A stretch of DNA of 64,000 nucleotides from Prochlorococcus sp. MIT 0604 (GCF_000757845.1 NZ_CP007753.1:1612001-1676000), one strand, 5' to 3'. Numbered from the stretch's first letter, positions 49,700 to 62,214 are shown. Numbers and translations: made by a program. The notes: generated from the sequence alone by a model not told the origin.

Positions 49700-50448
49700 T
49701 AAATATTTACTCTCAAAATTTGAACCCAATCAATTAAATGAGGTTTTCCCAAAAGTAAAATTTTTGCCATTTTTTTTGATTGCAATGTCTCATCTATAGA
49801 TTGGACAATCCCAATAGGGATATTTGGAGGTAATAAAGAACTTGCAGGAGAAGATGATACAAAATCTCCTACTTTAATATCAGCATTTTTTGAATACAGT
49901 ATTAGGCTAGGATGATCATCTCCTGTGCCAACAAGTAGTCCATTAATTTGACTTCTATCAACCCACACACCTAATTTACTTTCTGGAGAAGTTAATAATG
50001 TTACAGACGAGGTTAATAGAGAAGTATTGTTCACTCTTCCTAATAAGCCACCCGGGCCAGTAACAGCACTACCATTTTCCACTCCATCTTTTGAACCTTT
50101 GTTTAAAATTATTTGTCTCCACCAACCTCCAGTTTTTCTTGAAATAACTGCTGCTGAAATCTTGTCATTATTGGATGATTGTTGAAGAGATAAAATTTCC
50201 CGCAATCTTAAATTATCCTTTTTAAGGAGATTTTCTTTTATTAAAGATTCTTGATCTAAGCTATTAAGAATAACTTCTTTTTGAAATTGACCAGGCCAAA
50301 AAGGCTTTGAAATAAAGTAAAAAAAATCTTTATATAGAGATCCTTTTGAAATCCTAACAAAGACTAAACATAAAAAAATTCCAAAAAATATCCAACTTTT
50401 CTTTTTATGCCACCAACGACTAGAAAAAATTCGTCGGATAATTAACAT
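49699..50448 (-). CDS. mreC: Rod shape-determining protein MreC
   Basis: A 249-residue bitopic protein linking the MreB filament to periplasmic wall synthases. It has a basic N-terminus and one membrane helix (WIFFGIFLCLVFVRIS), a coiled-coil part around LIKENLLKKDNLRLREILSL, then the two beta-barrel region with AAVISRKTGGWWRQIILNKG, GPGGLLGRVNNTSLLTS and GLLVGTGDDHPSLI. It is between mreB and mreD in a typical mreBCD operon, four bases after mreB. Confidence 0.93.
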   Translation of the reverse strand: MLIIRRIFSSRWWHKKKSWIFFGIFLCLVFVRISKGSLYKDFFYFISKPFWPGQFQKEVILNSLDQESLIKENLLKKDNLRLREILSLQQSSNNDKISAAVISRKTGGWWRQIILNKGSKDGVENGSAVTGPGGLLGRVNNTSLLTSSVTLLTSPESKLGVWVDRSQINGLLVGTGDDHPSLILYSKNADIKVGDFVSSSPASSLLPPNIPIGIVQSIDETLQSKKMAKILLLGKPHLIDWVQILRVNI

Positions 50449-50452
50449 ATTA

Positions 50453-51505
50453 TTAATCTCGTATCGCGTTTCTTATAAAGTCTGGAGTATCAACAACTCT
50501 TTTAAGTTTTTTAAAATCATCCAGAACCTCACCACAGCCATTAACTACACAAAGCAATGGATTTTCTGCTATGTGAGTAAAAATTCCCGTTTCATCGCTC
50601 AACAAATCATTAATTCCTCTAACTAAAGCACCACCTCCTGCAAGCATAATCCCTCTATCAACAATATCTGCAGCAAGTTCAGGAGGAGTTCGCTCTAAGG
50701 TTCTTTTTACAGCTTCAACTATTTTGCTCAGTGTTTCAGCCATAGCTTCTCTAATTTCTCCTGAGGTCAAAGTGACTGACCTAGGTAAACCAGATAAAAG
50801 ATGTAAACCTCTCACCTCTAAAGTAGTTTTATCAAATTCATCATCTGGAAATGCAGAGCCGATCTTGATCTTAATATCTTCTGCAGTTCTTTCTCCAACA
50901 ACTAAATTATGAACTTTTTTCAGGTACAAGGCAATTGATTCATTTATTTCGTCGCCTGCTATTCGAACAGATTCACTTAATACAGTTCCTCCCAAACTTA
51001 ATACTGCAACTTCAGTAGTACCACCACCAATATCAACAATCATAGTTCCAATTGGCTCAGTTACTGGTAATGATGCACCTATTGCTGCAGCAACAGGTTC
51101 ATCTATTAAGTGGACTTCTCTAGCTCCTGCTAATCCAGCTTCTCTTACTGCTCTTCGCTCGACACTAGTCACTCCACTTGGAATACCAATAACTATTCTT
51201 GGAGCTACTATACCCTTGCCTTCGTTACATTTTTGAATAAATGTTTTAATCATTTGCTCCGCAGCATCAAAATCTGCGATAACACCATCTCTAAGTGGTC
51301 TTACGGCTCTAATATTGCCGGGTGTTCTTCCAAGCATTAACTTTGCTTCTTTACCAACAGCCAATGGAGTCCCTTCCTCTAAATCCATTGCTACTACTGA
51401 AGGCTCTTGTAAAACAACGCCCTTCCCTGATACATGTATAAGGGTATTGGCCGTCCCCAAATCTATACCAATGTCCCTAGAAAATTTAAATCTGTTAAAA
51501 ATCAC
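50453..51505 (-). CDS. mreB: Actin-like cell shape protein MreB
   Basis: Forms membrane-bound filaments that position wall elongation enzymes. The 350 residues carry the actin-fold nucleotide motifs: [19 protein letters not shown] (phosphate 1), [19 protein letters not shown] (phosphate 2), [17 protein letters not shown] (adenosine) and [17 protein letters not shown] (connect 1). The start is read as GTG at 51505. It heads mreBCD; rodA, its functional partner, is at 9724-10989. Confidence 0.97.
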   Translation of the reverse strand: MIFNRFKFSRDIGIDLGTANTLIHVSGKGVVLQEPSVVAMDLEEGTPLAVGKEAKLMLGRTPGNIRAVRPLRDGVIADFDAAEQMIKTFIQKCNEGKGIVAPRIVIGIPSGVTSVERRAVREAGLAGAREVHLIDEPVAAAIGASLPVTEPIGTMIVDIGGGTTEVAVLSLGGTVLSESVRIAGDEINESIALYLKKVHNLVVGERTAEDIKIKIGSAFPDDEFDKTTLEVRGLHLLSGLPRSVTLTSGEIREAMAETLSKIVEAVKRTLERTPPELAADIVDRGIMLAGGGALVRGINDLLSDETGIFTHIAENPLLCVVNGCGEVLDDFKKLKRVVDTPDFIRNAIRD

Positions 51506-51637
51506 AATAGAAATTCTTTTTTATAAATAATATATCTATTTTTTGTTAAGCTTTCACAATTCTCTCATTTAGTTATGAATAGCACGCAAAACTTTAAGCA
51601 GAAACTAAAAATATGAGTAGTATAAAAAAAAAAAATT

Positions 51638-52009
51638 ATGGAAATTAACACTATTAACCTAGTTGGCAGAGCCGGTAGAGAACCTGATGTCAGATATTTT
51701 GAATCAGGAAGCATTGTAGCTAATTTTACTCTTGCAGTGAACAGAAGAAGTAGAGATGAGGAACCCGACTGGTTTAATTTAGAAATATGGGGCAAACAAG
51801 CTCAAATAGCAGCAGATTACGTTAGAAAGGGATCCTTAATTGGAATTACAGGAAGCTTTAAAATTGATAGTTGGAAAGATAAAAATACTGGGGAAGATAG
51901 ATATAAACCAGTTGTGAGGGTAGACAGGTTAAATTTACTAAGTTCTCGCAAAGAATCTGAAAATAACCAATACCCTAACAATAGTAGTTCGAGCGAAATC
52001 CCTTTTTAA
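51638..52009 (+). CDS. ssb: Single-stranded DNA-binding protein
   Basis: A 123-residue OB-fold protein (MEINTINLVGRAGREPDVRY, NFTLAVNRRSRDEEPDWFNLE, GKQAQIAADYVRKGSLIGITG) that binds ssDNA. The C-terminus is short and ends SSSEIPF, a less acidic form of the usual D-D-D-I-P-F tail that recruits replication and repair proteins. The 3' end overlaps the convergent DedA gene by four bases. Confidence 0.95.
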   Translation: MEINTINLVGRAGREPDVRYFESGSIVANFTLAVNRRSRDEEPDWFNLEIWGKQAQIAADYVRKGSLIGITGSFKIDSWKDKNTGEDRYKPVVRVDRLNLLSSRKESENNQYPNNSSSSEIPF

Positions 52010-52665
52010 GCTCTATTCTTTTTTAAAAATCTAATAATTATTCTTATAAAAAAATAAAAGAAAATTAAAATTAAAATTGGCTTTACAAAAAACTTGATTT
52101 GATCTAAGTAAGTTTTAATTAGTGGATAATTTTCACCAAATAAAAAACCTGCATAAGTGAGAAGTGCTACCCATATAAAACTACCAAATGTAGTCCAAAT
52201 CAAAAATTTTCTTAATGGCATAAGTTCTATGCCAGCCGGAACTGAAATTAACGTTCTTATACCTGGTATTAATCGGCCCCAGAATACTAAAGAAACTCCA
52301 TATTTCTCGAACCAACTTTTACTTTTAATTAAATCTTTAGAAGAAATTCCTAAGTATTTCCCTTTTTTGTCAAGAAAATTGGAAAGCCTTTTTTCATTTA
52401 CTAATCTGCCTAAGTAATACCAAGGTAATGATCCTAGTATTGTTCCAAATAAACCCCAGAAAACTAAAATATAGAAGTTTAATTTTTGTTGATAAACAAA
52501 AAAGCCTCCCAAGGGCATTATTATCTCTGATGGGATTGGGGGAATTATATTCTCCAAAAACATAGCCAAACATATTGTAAGGTATGCAATAGTTGAATTC
52601 CTCTCTACCGCCAAACTTATATAGTCAGGAATCGAAGTAAGAAAATTTACAAAAATTAAACTCAA
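52006..52665 (-). CDS. DedA-family membrane protein
   Basis: A 219-residue polytopic protein of the DedA/VTT family, which is linked to envelope integrity and lipid scrambling. The N-terminal MFLENIIPPIPSEIIMPLGGF resembles the family's re-entrant segment, and FWGRLIPGIRTLISVPAGIELMPLRKF is the F/G-R-x-x-P-G-x-R signature. The start is read as TTG at 52665, two bases after the ahcY stop, so it is probably cotranscribed. Confidence 0.88.
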   Translation of the reverse strand: MSLIFVNFLTSIPDYISLAVERNSTIAYLTICLAMFLENIIPPIPSEIIMPLGGFFVYQQKLNFYILVFWGLFGTILGSLPWYYLGRLVNEKRLSNFLDKKGKYLGISSKDLIKSKSWFEKYGVSLVFWGRLIPGIRTLISVPAGIELMPLRKFLIWTTFGSFIWVALLTYAGFLFGENYPLIKTYLDQIKFFVKPILILIFFYFFIRIIIRFLKKNRA

Positions 52666-52667
52666 AC

Positions 52668-54086
52668 TTAATATCTATAAAGCTCTGGTTTATATGGTCC
52701 ATCAACTGAAACATTAATATAATCAGCTTGTTCTTTAGTTAATTTTGTTAATTTTGCACCTATTTTATCCAAATGTAACCTAGCCACCATTTCATCAAGA
52801 TGTTTTGGTAGAACATAAACTTCTTTACAATATTGCTCTGACTTATTGAAAAGTTCAATTTGAGCTAATACTTGATTAGTAAAAGAATTACTCATAACAA
52901 AACTTGGATGTCCAGTAGCGCAGCCTAAGTTGACTAATCTACCTTCTGCTAAAAGAATAATTTTGTTTCCACTCGGTAAAGTTATGTGATCAACCTGTGG
53001 CTTAATATTTTCCCATTGATAATTTTTTAATGAGGCAACATCAATTTCATTATCGAAATGACCAATATTGCAAACTATGGCCTCATCCTTCATTTTGACA
53101 AGATTTTCATGAGTTATTACCTGATAGTTACCAGTGGCTGTAACAAATATATCTATGTCTTCAACAACATCTTCTAACCTAACTACGCTGTAACCTTCCA
53201 TAGCTGCTTGAAGCGCGCAAATTGGATCAACTTCTGCAACTTTTACAATTGCACCAAGTCCTCTTAATGACTGTGCCGATCCTTTACCTACATCTCCGAA
53301 ACCCATTACCAATGCAACTTTGCCAGCAATCATTACATCAGTCGCACGTTTAATACTATCAACTAAAGATTCTCGGCATCCGTATAAATTATCAAATTTG
53401 CTTTTTGTTACTGAATCATTAACGTTAATTGCTGGAAAAGGTAAAGCATTTTGCTTTTGAAGTTGATAAAGTCTCGCAACACCAGTAGTAGTTTCTTCAG
53501 TGACACCAATAATATTACTCTTTATTCTGGAATAGAAACTGCCATCAGCTTGTAACTTTGACTTAATAGAATTGAATAAAGCGATTTCTTCTTCATTACC
53601 GGGATTATCTAAAACAGATAAATCTTTTTCTGCTTTACTACCGAGTATCAATAAACCAGTTGCATCTCCCCCGTCATCAAGAATCATATTTGGAGAATCT
53701 GAACCCCAATCAAGAATATAGTGAGTATATTGCCAATATTCATCGAGAGTCTCACCTTTTTTTGCATATACAGGAATTCCTTGATTTGCAATCGCTGCAG
53801 CAGCATGATCTTGAGTTGAAAAAATATTGCATGAAGCCCATTTCACTTCTGCACCAAGATCAACAAGAGTTTCAATTAAGACTGCCGTCTGTATAGTCAT
53901 ATGCAAACTTCCAGCTATTTTTGCACCTTTGAGTGGCTTTTCAGATTGATATTTATCTCTAAGTGCCATTAACCCAGGCATTTCCGTTTCAGCAATTTTA
54001 ATTTCTTTTCGTCCAAAATCCGATAAGGAAATATCAGCAATAATATAATTTGGCGTAGAGGTTTTAACTGAATTTGCGATAACCAT
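52668..54086 (-). CDS. ahcY: Adenosylhomocysteinase
   Basis: Reversibly hydrolyses S-adenosylhomocysteine to adenosine and homocysteine, clearing the product of methylation. The 472 residues match the long bacterial form. [40 protein letters not shown], the NAD-binding [17 protein letters not shown], and the C-terminal [15 protein letters not shown] are all visible. It is divergent from tsaE with under 40 bases between, so the promoters are very tight. Confidence 0.98.
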   Translation of the reverse strand: MVIANSVKTSTPNYIIADISLSDFGRKEIKIAETEMPGLMALRDKYQSEKPLKGAKIAGSLHMTIQTAVLIETLVDLGAEVKWASCNIFSTQDHAAAAIANQGIPVYAKKGETLDEYWQYTHYILDWGSDSPNMILDDGGDATGLLILGSKAEKDLSVLDNPGNEEEIALFNSIKSKLQADGSFYSRIKSNIIGVTEETTTGVARLYQLQKQNALPFPAINVNDSVTKSKFDNLYGCRESLVDSIKRATDVMIAGKVALVMGFGDVGKGSAQSLRGLGAIVKVAEVDPICALQAAMEGYSVVRLEDVVEDIDIFVTATGNYQVITHENLVKMKDEAIVCNIGHFDNEIDVASLKNYQWENIKPQVDHITLPSGNKIILLAEGRLVNLGCATGHPSFVMSNSFTNQVLAQIELFNKSEQYCKEVYVLPKHLDEMVARLHLDKIGAKLTKLTKEQADYINVSVDGPYKPELYRY

Positions 54087-54125
54087 ATCTAGTAAATACT
54101 TTTTCTATTAAACTATAAATGATTT

Positions 54126-54575
54126 TTGTGTAAATTTGTGTTTGTTGAGAATTTAAAAGAGACTTTAAATTTAGGTAAAAAACTCTCACAAAAATTAAAT
54201 CCCCAATCAATTGTTTTATTACAGGGTCCAATTGGAGCTGGGAAAACTTCATTTGTGCAAGGGGTTGCTAAAGGCTTATCAATCTCTGACGACATTACTA
54301 GCCCTACATTTGCTTTATCGCATCACTATAACTCGGGAAAAATTCCACTAATTCACCTTGATTTATACAGGTTAAAAAATGTTGCTTCAGCAAAAGAAGT
54401 TTTTTTTTCAGAAGAAGAAGAGGCAATGCAATGCAATGCCATTTTAATTATTGAATGGCCAGAATTAATAGAGCCAGTTATTGATAATTTCTGGAAAATA
54501 AAAATTAGTTACGCAAAAAATTATGGAAGAAACTATGAAATAAGAGATCCCAAAAATTTATTAACTTTCTCATAA
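54126..54575 (+). CDS. tsaE: tRNA threonylcarbamoyladenosine biosynthesis ATPase TsaE
   Basis: P-loop ATPase that works with TsaB/TsaD in making t6A at position 37 of ANN-reading tRNAs. The 149 residues include Walker A LLQGPIGAGKTSFVQGVAKGL, SPTFALSHHYNSGKIPLIHLDLYRL and EEAMQCNAILIIEWPELI. The start codon is read as TTG at 54126 and is uncertain; no in-frame ATG is near. Its last 43 bases overlap the convergent PfkB-family gene. Confidence 0.9.
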   Translation: MCKFVFVENLKETLNLGKKLSQKLNPQSIVLLQGPIGAGKTSFVQGVAKGLSISDDITSPTFALSHHYNSGKIPLIHLDLYRLKNVASAKEVFFSEEEEAMQCNAILIIEWPELIEPVIDNFWKIKISYAKNYGRNYEIRDPKNLLTFS

Positions 54576-55531
54576 TATGGCTGTTGCTCGATAGCGCCTT
54601 CACCAAGACAAGTTAATAATCCACAAACACTTGCGAACTTTATGCAATCTTCTATCTCTAGATCGTTTGAGGGATATCCAGAAGCAATTAATTTTGCAAT
54701 TAAGCCAGCTAGAAAAGCATCTCCTGCGCCAGTTGTATCAATAATTTTTTGTGAAGTAGGAATTTCGGTAATTCCCTGCAATTCATTTATATACCATGCA
54801 ACGGGATTTTTTCCATCAGTTATTATTACATCTGGCCTATTAGACAATTGTTGAGATATTAGCGAGGGATTTGCATCCTCAAAAAACAAAGTTGCTTCTT
54901 CTCTAGCAAGTTTCAAAAGATTTGCATGATTTAAAAATTTCTTGATTAAATTAACTCTCTCGGCTTTACTAATTTTTGATGAAAAACTTGAGTGATCCCA
55001 AAAGACCTCCCTCCAATTCAGATCAATAACTATTTTGACTTCAAATTTTTTAGCCTGTTCAAGAAGAAAAAAAATAGTCTCTGCTGATATTGGAGATGAT
55101 AATAAGATCGTTCCCATAACCAAATATTTTGTTTCTAGAAAAGATTTCTCCAAATTTAATATATCTTTCTCAATTAATTTCTTACTAAGAACTTCGTCTG
55201 CAAAGCGTAAATGGGAACTTTCCTCAAAGCCTGAAAAAAAACGATCTCCAAATTGATCTCTATCTACATTAACCACGCGAGTAGATGAATCATTATCTAA
55301 TTGCAAGAAATCTAAGTTAACGTCCAATGCATTAAATTGCGTAATAAATTTTTTTCCATAATCATCACTACCTAAACTTCCTATAAATGTTGAATCTATT
55401 TTCAATTTACTTAATGCACAAGCAACATTTGCCGGCGCACCACCCAAAAAATCTGTAAATCCTTGATTTGACTTATTTCTGATTCTGTCTATTAAAGCCT
55501 CTCCAAGACATATTACCTTTTTCTTTTTCAT
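54533..55531 (-). CDS. PfkB-family sugar kinase (fructokinase-like)
   Basis: A 332-residue ribokinase/fructokinase-type enzyme. VICLGEALIDRIRN opens the fold; GGAPANVACALSKL is signature 1; the second signature ITDGKNPVAWYI and IIDTTGAGDAFLAGLIAKL carries the catalytic Asp and anion hole. By overall look it is nearest to cyanobacterial fructokinases, which handle fructose from sucrose breakdown, but the substrate is inferred. It starts at the ATG at 55531. Confidence 0.86.
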   Translation of the reverse strand: MKKKKVICLGEALIDRIRNKSNQGFTDFLGGAPANVACALSKLKIDSTFIGSLGSDDYGKKFITQFNALDVNLDFLQLDNDSSTRVVNVDRDQFGDRFFSGFEESSHLRFADEVLSKKLIEKDILNLEKSFLETKYLVMGTILLSSPISAETIFFLLEQAKKFEVKIVIDLNWREVFWDHSSFSSKISKAERVNLIKKFLNHANLLKLAREEATLFFEDANPSLISQQLSNRPDVIITDGKNPVAWYINELQGITEIPTSQKIIDTTGAGDAFLAGLIAKLIASGYPSNDLEIEDCIKFASVCGLLTCLGEGAIEQQPYYEKVNKFLGSLIS

Positions 55532-55620
55532 AAAATGAACGTTTTTTCTTAATTAAGAATAATTTATTGAAAACGAATAAATTTTTTTTGAATTAAAGTT
55601 TAATTAAAAGCATATTTATA

Positions 55621-56535
55621 GTGTCCTTAAATAAATCTGAAACTTGGAAGTGGAAAAATTGGGAAATTTCTTGGTCTTTATCAAAAAAATCTACTTCTGA
55701 AAAAAATATTAAAATTTTATTAATTCATGGTTTTGGGGCATCAAAAAACCACTGGAGACATAATCAAGATTTTCTTGGTAAATTTTCTAACTGCTATGCA
55801 ATTGACTTATTAGGATTTGGAGAAAGCAGTCAACCTAGTGCTTTATTAAATTACGAACCTTATAAAGAAAACTCAATTAAATATTCATTTAACTTATGGG
55901 CTAATCAAATATCAACATTTTGTGCAGAGGTAATAAAATCTCCTGTTTACTTAGTAGGAAATTCAATTGGTGGTGTTATTGCATTAAAAGCTGCTGAAAT
56001 CCTCAAAGATAATTGCAAAGGTGTCATTTTGATAGATTGTGCACAAAGAACTATGGATGATAAACGTTTAAAAAAAAGTGATATCTTAATGAATCTACTG
56101 AGACCCGTCCTTAAAACGATAGTTAGACAAAGAGTAATTAGCAACACACTTTTTACAAGAGCTGCTAATCCAAAAGTTATAAAAAAAATACTTGAACAAG
56201 CATACCCTTCAGGAAAAAATATTGACAAAGAATTGATTGAAATACTTTATCAACCATCTCAAAGGAAAAATTCTAAAGAAGCATTTCGTGGTTTTATTAA
56301 CTTATTCGATGATTATCTTGCTACTGACCTTTTCGATAAGGTTGATGCCCCAATTCAAATGATTTGGGGAGAAAAAGATCCCTGGGAATCTTTAAATGAA
56401 GCAAAAGGGTGGAAGACAAAATTCAGGAACATTAAAAGATTAGATATTATTAATGGGGCTGGTCATTGTCCTCATGATGAAGAACCTGAAAAAACAAATA
56501 AGTTAATAAATGATTTTATTCAAGATACAAAGTAA
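55621..56535 (+). CDS. Alpha/beta-fold hydrolase
   Basis: A 304-residue hydrolase starting with GTG at 55621. LLIHGFGASKNHWRHNQDF is the oxyanion-hole region, LVGNSIGGVIALKAA the nucleophile elbow, IWGEKDPWESLN the acid Asp, and NGAGHCPHDEEPEK the His. It is a paralogue of the gene at 27153-28052. Substrate unknown. Its 3' end overlaps the convergent sigma factor gene by 16 bases. Confidence 0.88.
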   Translation: MSLNKSETWKWKNWEISWSLSKKSTSEKNIKILLIHGFGASKNHWRHNQDFLGKFSNCYAIDLLGFGESSQPSALLNYEPYKENSIKYSFNLWANQISTFCAEVIKSPVYLVGNSIGGVIALKAAEILKDNCKGVILIDCAQRTMDDKRLKKSDILMNLLRPVLKTIVRQRVISNTLFTRAANPKVIKKILEQAYPSGKNIDKELIEILYQPSQRKNSKEAFRGFINLFDDYLATDLFDKVDAPIQMIWGEKDPWESLNEAKGWKTKFRNIKRLDIINGAGHCPHDEEPEKTNKLINDFIQDTK

Positions 56536-57521
56536 GCTTCAACATTATCACTAAGTCTTCTCAAGCCTCTTAAGCCATCTCTTTCTAAGTTTCTTACTCG
56601 ATCTCTACTGATCCCAAGTACCCTTCCTATACCAGTAAGAGACATTGGCTCATCACCATCCATTCCGTATCTCATTCTTAAAACTCTACATTGCAGATCA
56701 GGCAATTGATGTAAAAGAGAATGAAGATCACCTCTCATACAATCCATCTCTATTTGTTCGTCTGGCAAATCCTCGCCCCCTGCAAGTAAATCTAATAAAA
56801 CAGTATCTTCTCCATCACCAACTTTAGTTTCGAGACTAACTGGCTGCCCAGCTTTGCACATCAAATCTTTAACATCATCTTCTGGAAGCTCAACATATTT
56901 CGCCAGTTCACTTACTGTTGGAGTTCTAGACATTTCTTGGCTTAACTCTCTTTGACCTTTTTTCAACTTGTTCAACATTTCAGTTATGTGAATTGGTAAT
57001 CTTATTGCTCTACTTTTTTCAGCTATTGCTCTAGTTATACCTTGTCTAATCCACCAATATGCATATGTTGAAAACTTGTAACCACGAGCTGGATCAAATT
57101 TTTCTACTCCTCTTACTAGCCCTATAGTTCCCTCTTGGATCAAATCAAGTAATTCCATATTTCTTTTAGTATATTTTTTTGCAACGCTTACTACCAATCT
57201 TAAATTTGCTGCAACCATTCTTTCTTTAGCTCTCTGTCCAGCTCTCAATCTTTTTTTAATTACAGAAGTAGATAAATCTAATTTGATAGATAATTCCTCA
57301 ATACTTGGTTTATCTCCTGTTAATTCAATAATTTCCAATTCTGCTCTTTCAACTTGCATATATTCCTGGACTTGCCTACCAAGGGTAATTTCTTGCTCGT
57401 GAGATAATAGTGGAACTCTACCTATATCCCTTAAATATGATCTAACAAGATCGACATCGTTAGTAGCTTTTAAACTTGATATAGTCGCTAATTTATTCTC
57501 ACTTAATGTTTCAGAAGACAT
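56520..57521 (-). CDS. RNA polymerase sigma factor, RpoD/SigA-like group 2
   Basis: A 333-residue sigma-70 factor without the long region 1.1 of primary sigma factors, typical of cyanobacterial group 2. Region 1.2 is DLVRSYLRDIGRVPLLSHEQEI; region 2 contains AANLRLVVSVAKKYTKRNMELLDLIQEG and RGYKFSTYAYWWIRQGITRAIAE (promoter melting and -10 recognition); region 3 is LPIHITEMLNKLKKGQREL; region 4 ends MSLTGIGRVLGISRDRVRNLERDGLRGLRR (-35 recognition). The promoter class it serves cannot be told from the sequence. Confidence 0.93.
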   Translation of the reverse strand: MSSETLSENKLATISSLKATNDVDLVRSYLRDIGRVPLLSHEQEITLGRQVQEYMQVERAELEIIELTGDKPSIEELSIKLDLSTSVIKKRLRAGQRAKERMVAANLRLVVSVAKKYTKRNMELLDLIQEGTIGLVRGVEKFDPARGYKFSTYAYWWIRQGITRAIAEKSRAIRLPIHITEMLNKLKKGQRELSQEMSRTPTVSELAKYVELPEDDVKDLMCKAGQPVSLETKVGDGEDTVLLDLLAGGEDLPDEQIEMDCMRGDLHSLLHQLPDLQCRVLRMRYGMDGDEPMSLTGIGRVLGISRDRVRNLERDGLRGLRRLSDNVEAYFVS

Positions 57522-57544
57522 GAAAGTTTAATGATGTTCTGTAA

Positions 57545-57573
57545 ACAATACCATTAAGAAATGTAAAGTTAAA
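57545..57573 (-). promoter_or_regulatory. Possible promoter of the group 2 sigma gene
   Basis: On the minus strand TTTAAC (57573-57568), a 17-base spacer and TATTGT (57550-57545) resemble -35 and -10 boxes, with transcription predicted near 57538 and a leader of roughly 17 bases. TTTACA occurs twice within the region and recalls half-sites of HLR1, but the spacing (22 bases) is not that of HLR1. Confidence 0.3.
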
Positions 57574-57621
57574 CAAAAAAATCCACATTTTTACAAAAAT
57601 GAGAATAAATACCTAGTCGAT

Positions 57622-59028
57622 TTAAGCTAATGAAGAACTTAATAGCCATTTTGCAGTACTGAGATAAATAAATACACCAGCTATATCAGTAACAGTTGTA
57701 ATGAAAGGAGATGACATTAAGGCTGGATCTAATTTCATTCTGTCAAACAACAAAGGAAGAATCGCTCCTGTTGTAGCCGCTAAAGTTGTTATCGATATTA
57801 AACTTATTCCCACCGCAGAAGCGATTAAAGGCCCTTGTCCTTGCCACCAAGCGAAGGGGAATACTACAAGCATCATAAATACGCCCAAAAGAGCGCCTGT
57901 TATTGCTTCCTTGACTACTGCCTTAATTGCACCAAGAGACTTCAATTTTTGGGTACTTAAACCTCTAATGACAACCGTTGAACTTTGAGCACCTACATTT
58001 CCCCCGGTACCTATAAGTAGTGGAATAAATGCAGCTAATAAAACTATTTCCTTTAATATTTGATCATTCATAGCTATGACCTTTGTTGTTAAACCATTTG
58101 CTAAAACCAAAATTAATAACCATAAAATTCTTCTTCGAGCAATAGTAAATAAACTACTTTGGAAATAATCATCTTCATCTCCAGGTTGTACTGCCCCCGC
58201 CGCATAAATATCTCTTGTTGCTTCTTGTTCTATGACATCAATTAAATCATCGACAGTTACTATCCCAACAAGTCTTTTTTCTTTATCAACAACTGGTAGA
58301 GCTAAAAAATCATATCTTTGTATTGCTCTAGCAACCTCTTCTTGATTAGTATTAGTAGAGATATTAACTACATCTCTCGTCATAACGTCCCCAATTGGCC
58401 TAGAAGGGTCAGCAGTTACAAGGTCTCTTAAAGAGAGAATGCCAGTTAAGTGTCTTTCTTTATCAGTAACATACAAACTATAGATAGTTTCAGTAAATGG
58501 AGCTCTTTTTCGAACTAAAGAAAGAGCCTCAGCTGCTGTCTGCATTTCTTTAAGATCTATAAATTCAGTTGTCATTAACCTTCCAGCAGTTTCAGGCTCG
58601 TATCCAAGTAATTCAGCTGTTACTTTCCTTTCACCAGGACTAAGAGCAGACAAAAATTTTCTTACAACTTTTGCAGGCAATTCATCAAAGAGTTGAACCC
58701 TATCATCAGGAGACATTTTTTCAACGATTTCTAAAACTTCTCCTGAACGAAGTCTTTCTAATAAAGTTTGCTGAACTACTGGATCTAAATATTCATAAAC
58801 CTCAATTGCTTCATTTTTCTTTAATAATCGAAATGCTAATGCCTGCAATATTAGTGGAAGGCTTCCAATGGCATCTGCAATATCAACAGGTTGAGAAGGT
58901 TCTAAAAGTAACTTTGCCTCATCATAATTTCCCGCGATGAGCAATTCCTCAAGTTGAATAGTAATATTTTCTCGTTTATTTAAATCTGAAGATATGGATG
59001 TGACTGTTTCAAGATTATTTTCTTTCAT
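57622..59028 (-). CDS. mgtE: Magnesium transporter MgtE
   Basis: A Mg2+-gated Mg2+ channel of 468 residues. An N-terminal MgtE_N superhelix (about 25-150) is followed by two CBS domains (VMTRDVVNISTNTNQEEVARAIQRYDFLALPVVD in parts, VGIVTVDDLIDVIEQEATRD) and a membrane domain of five hydrophobic segments from about residue 295, including AFIPLLIGTGGNVGAQSSTVVIRGL and SPFITTVTDIAGVFIYLSTAKW, the pore-lining signature. It lies 100 bases upstream of the sigma gene on the same strand. Confidence 0.95.
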   Translation of the reverse strand: MKENNLETVTSISSDLNKRENITIQLEELLIAGNYDEAKLLLEPSQPVDIADAIGSLPLILQALAFRLLKKNEAIEVYEYLDPVVQQTLLERLRSGEVLEIVEKMSPDDRVQLFDELPAKVVRKFLSALSPGERKVTAELLGYEPETAGRLMTTEFIDLKEMQTAAEALSLVRKRAPFTETIYSLYVTDKERHLTGILSLRDLVTADPSRPIGDVMTRDVVNISTNTNQEEVARAIQRYDFLALPVVDKEKRLVGIVTVDDLIDVIEQEATRDIYAAGAVQPGDEDDYFQSSLFTIARRRILWLLILVLANGLTTKVIAMNDQILKEIVLLAAFIPLLIGTGGNVGAQSSTVVIRGLSTQKLKSLGAIKAVVKEAITGALLGVFMMLVVFPFAWWQGQGPLIASAVGISLISITTLAATTGAILPLLFDRMKLDPALMSSPFITTVTDIAGVFIYLSTAKWLLSSSLA

Positions 59029-59071
59029 AAATATAATTCCTTGTCAAAGTAACAACACCATTATATGAAAT

Positions 59072-59401
59072 CTAAGTAATTTTTCTACTTAGCCAGGACC
59101 CAAGAAACATTGTGAATAAATTTACAATAATGATCAAATTAAAAAAAATTATAAATTTTATCCAATCCCCTTTATTCAAAATTTTATACAAAAAATATAT
59201 AAATCCGCTAAAGGATGTAAAGCAAGAAAAAAAACCACTCAATAAAATTTTTTCATTTGAATAACTTAATCTTTTACTTGTAAAGAAACCAACTAAAAAT
59301 GATCCAATTAATGAAATAATTAAGTTATTATTTATAGCTAATCTTAGAAAAGTAGCTAGGTATGCAGCTAAAAGAATATTAAAACAATTATTTAATTTCA
59401 C
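59072..59401 (-). CDS. crcB: Fluoride channel/CrcB protein (first of a pair)
   Basis: A 109-residue, four-helix Fluc/CrcB protein that exports fluoride as a dual-topology dimer. The pore motif appears as GFFSCFTSFSGFIYFL; the N-terminal NNNLIISLIGSFLVGF segment matches the Asn/Gly-rich helix 2. The start is GTG at 59401, one base after the second crcB stop. Paired CrcB genes usually make heterodimers of opposite topology. Confidence 0.85.
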   Translation of the reverse strand: MKLNNCFNILLAAYLATFLRLAINNNLIISLIGSFLVGFFTSKRLSYSNEKILLSGFFSCFTSFSGFIYFLYKILNKGDWIKFIIFFNLIIIVNLFTMFLGSWLSRKIT

Positions 59402-59402
59402 T

Positions 59403-59768
59403 TTAAAAAAAATGAATAAGAAAATAACCTAAAAAAAAGAAAAAGAAAGAAAAAATTATTACTGCAATATAGTGCAAAAATAATCTTAAGAATTCTCTTT
59501 TTTTAAATAGGATAAATAGTTGATATATAAAGGTAGAAAATGTACTAAAACATCCTAAAAAACCGCTATAAAATAATGCTAATATTTCGTTGTTTATAAA
59601 ATTGAATGCGACTAAAATTCCTAAAAAAAAAGATGATAAAAAGTTTACTATTGAAGTATTTTGAATATCAAAACACATACTTTTTTTAAAATTATTTTGT
59701 ATGAATATTCTCAGTATTAATCCAAAAGTACTGCCAATTAAAATTATACCTATTGCACTAAAATCCAA
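59403..59768 (-). CDS. crcB: Fluoride channel/CrcB protein (second of a pair)
   Basis: A 121-residue four-helix CrcB protein, the upstream member of the pair. IGIILIGSTFGLILRIFIQN is helix 1 with its conserved Gly and Arg; NTSIVNFLSSFFLGILV is the Asn-containing helix 2; GFLGCFSTFSTFIYQLF is the Phe-box/Na+ site motif, close to the standard G-F-x-G-x-F-T-T-F-S-T-F. TTG start at 59768. No fluoride riboswitch is seen, as the gene is packed behind another. Confidence 0.87.
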   Translation of the reverse strand: MDFSAIGIILIGSTFGLILRIFIQNNFKKSMCFDIQNTSIVNFLSSFFLGILVAFNFINNEILALFYSGFLGCFSTFSTFIYQLFILFKKREFLRLFLHYIAVIIFSFFFFFLGYFLIHFF

Positions 59769-59771
59769 AAT

Positions 59772-62065
<2,294 letters not shown>

Positions 62066-62214
62066 TTAATATAAAAAAAATACTAAACTTTTAAAAGTTT
62101 TTTTTAAAAGGTCTTTCATTAAACTTACCACTGCAATAAGATAAAGGCTCGAAGTCAATGAAAAATTTAATTACTTTAATTATATAGCTATTATTTTTTT
62201 CTTCAGAAATTCAT

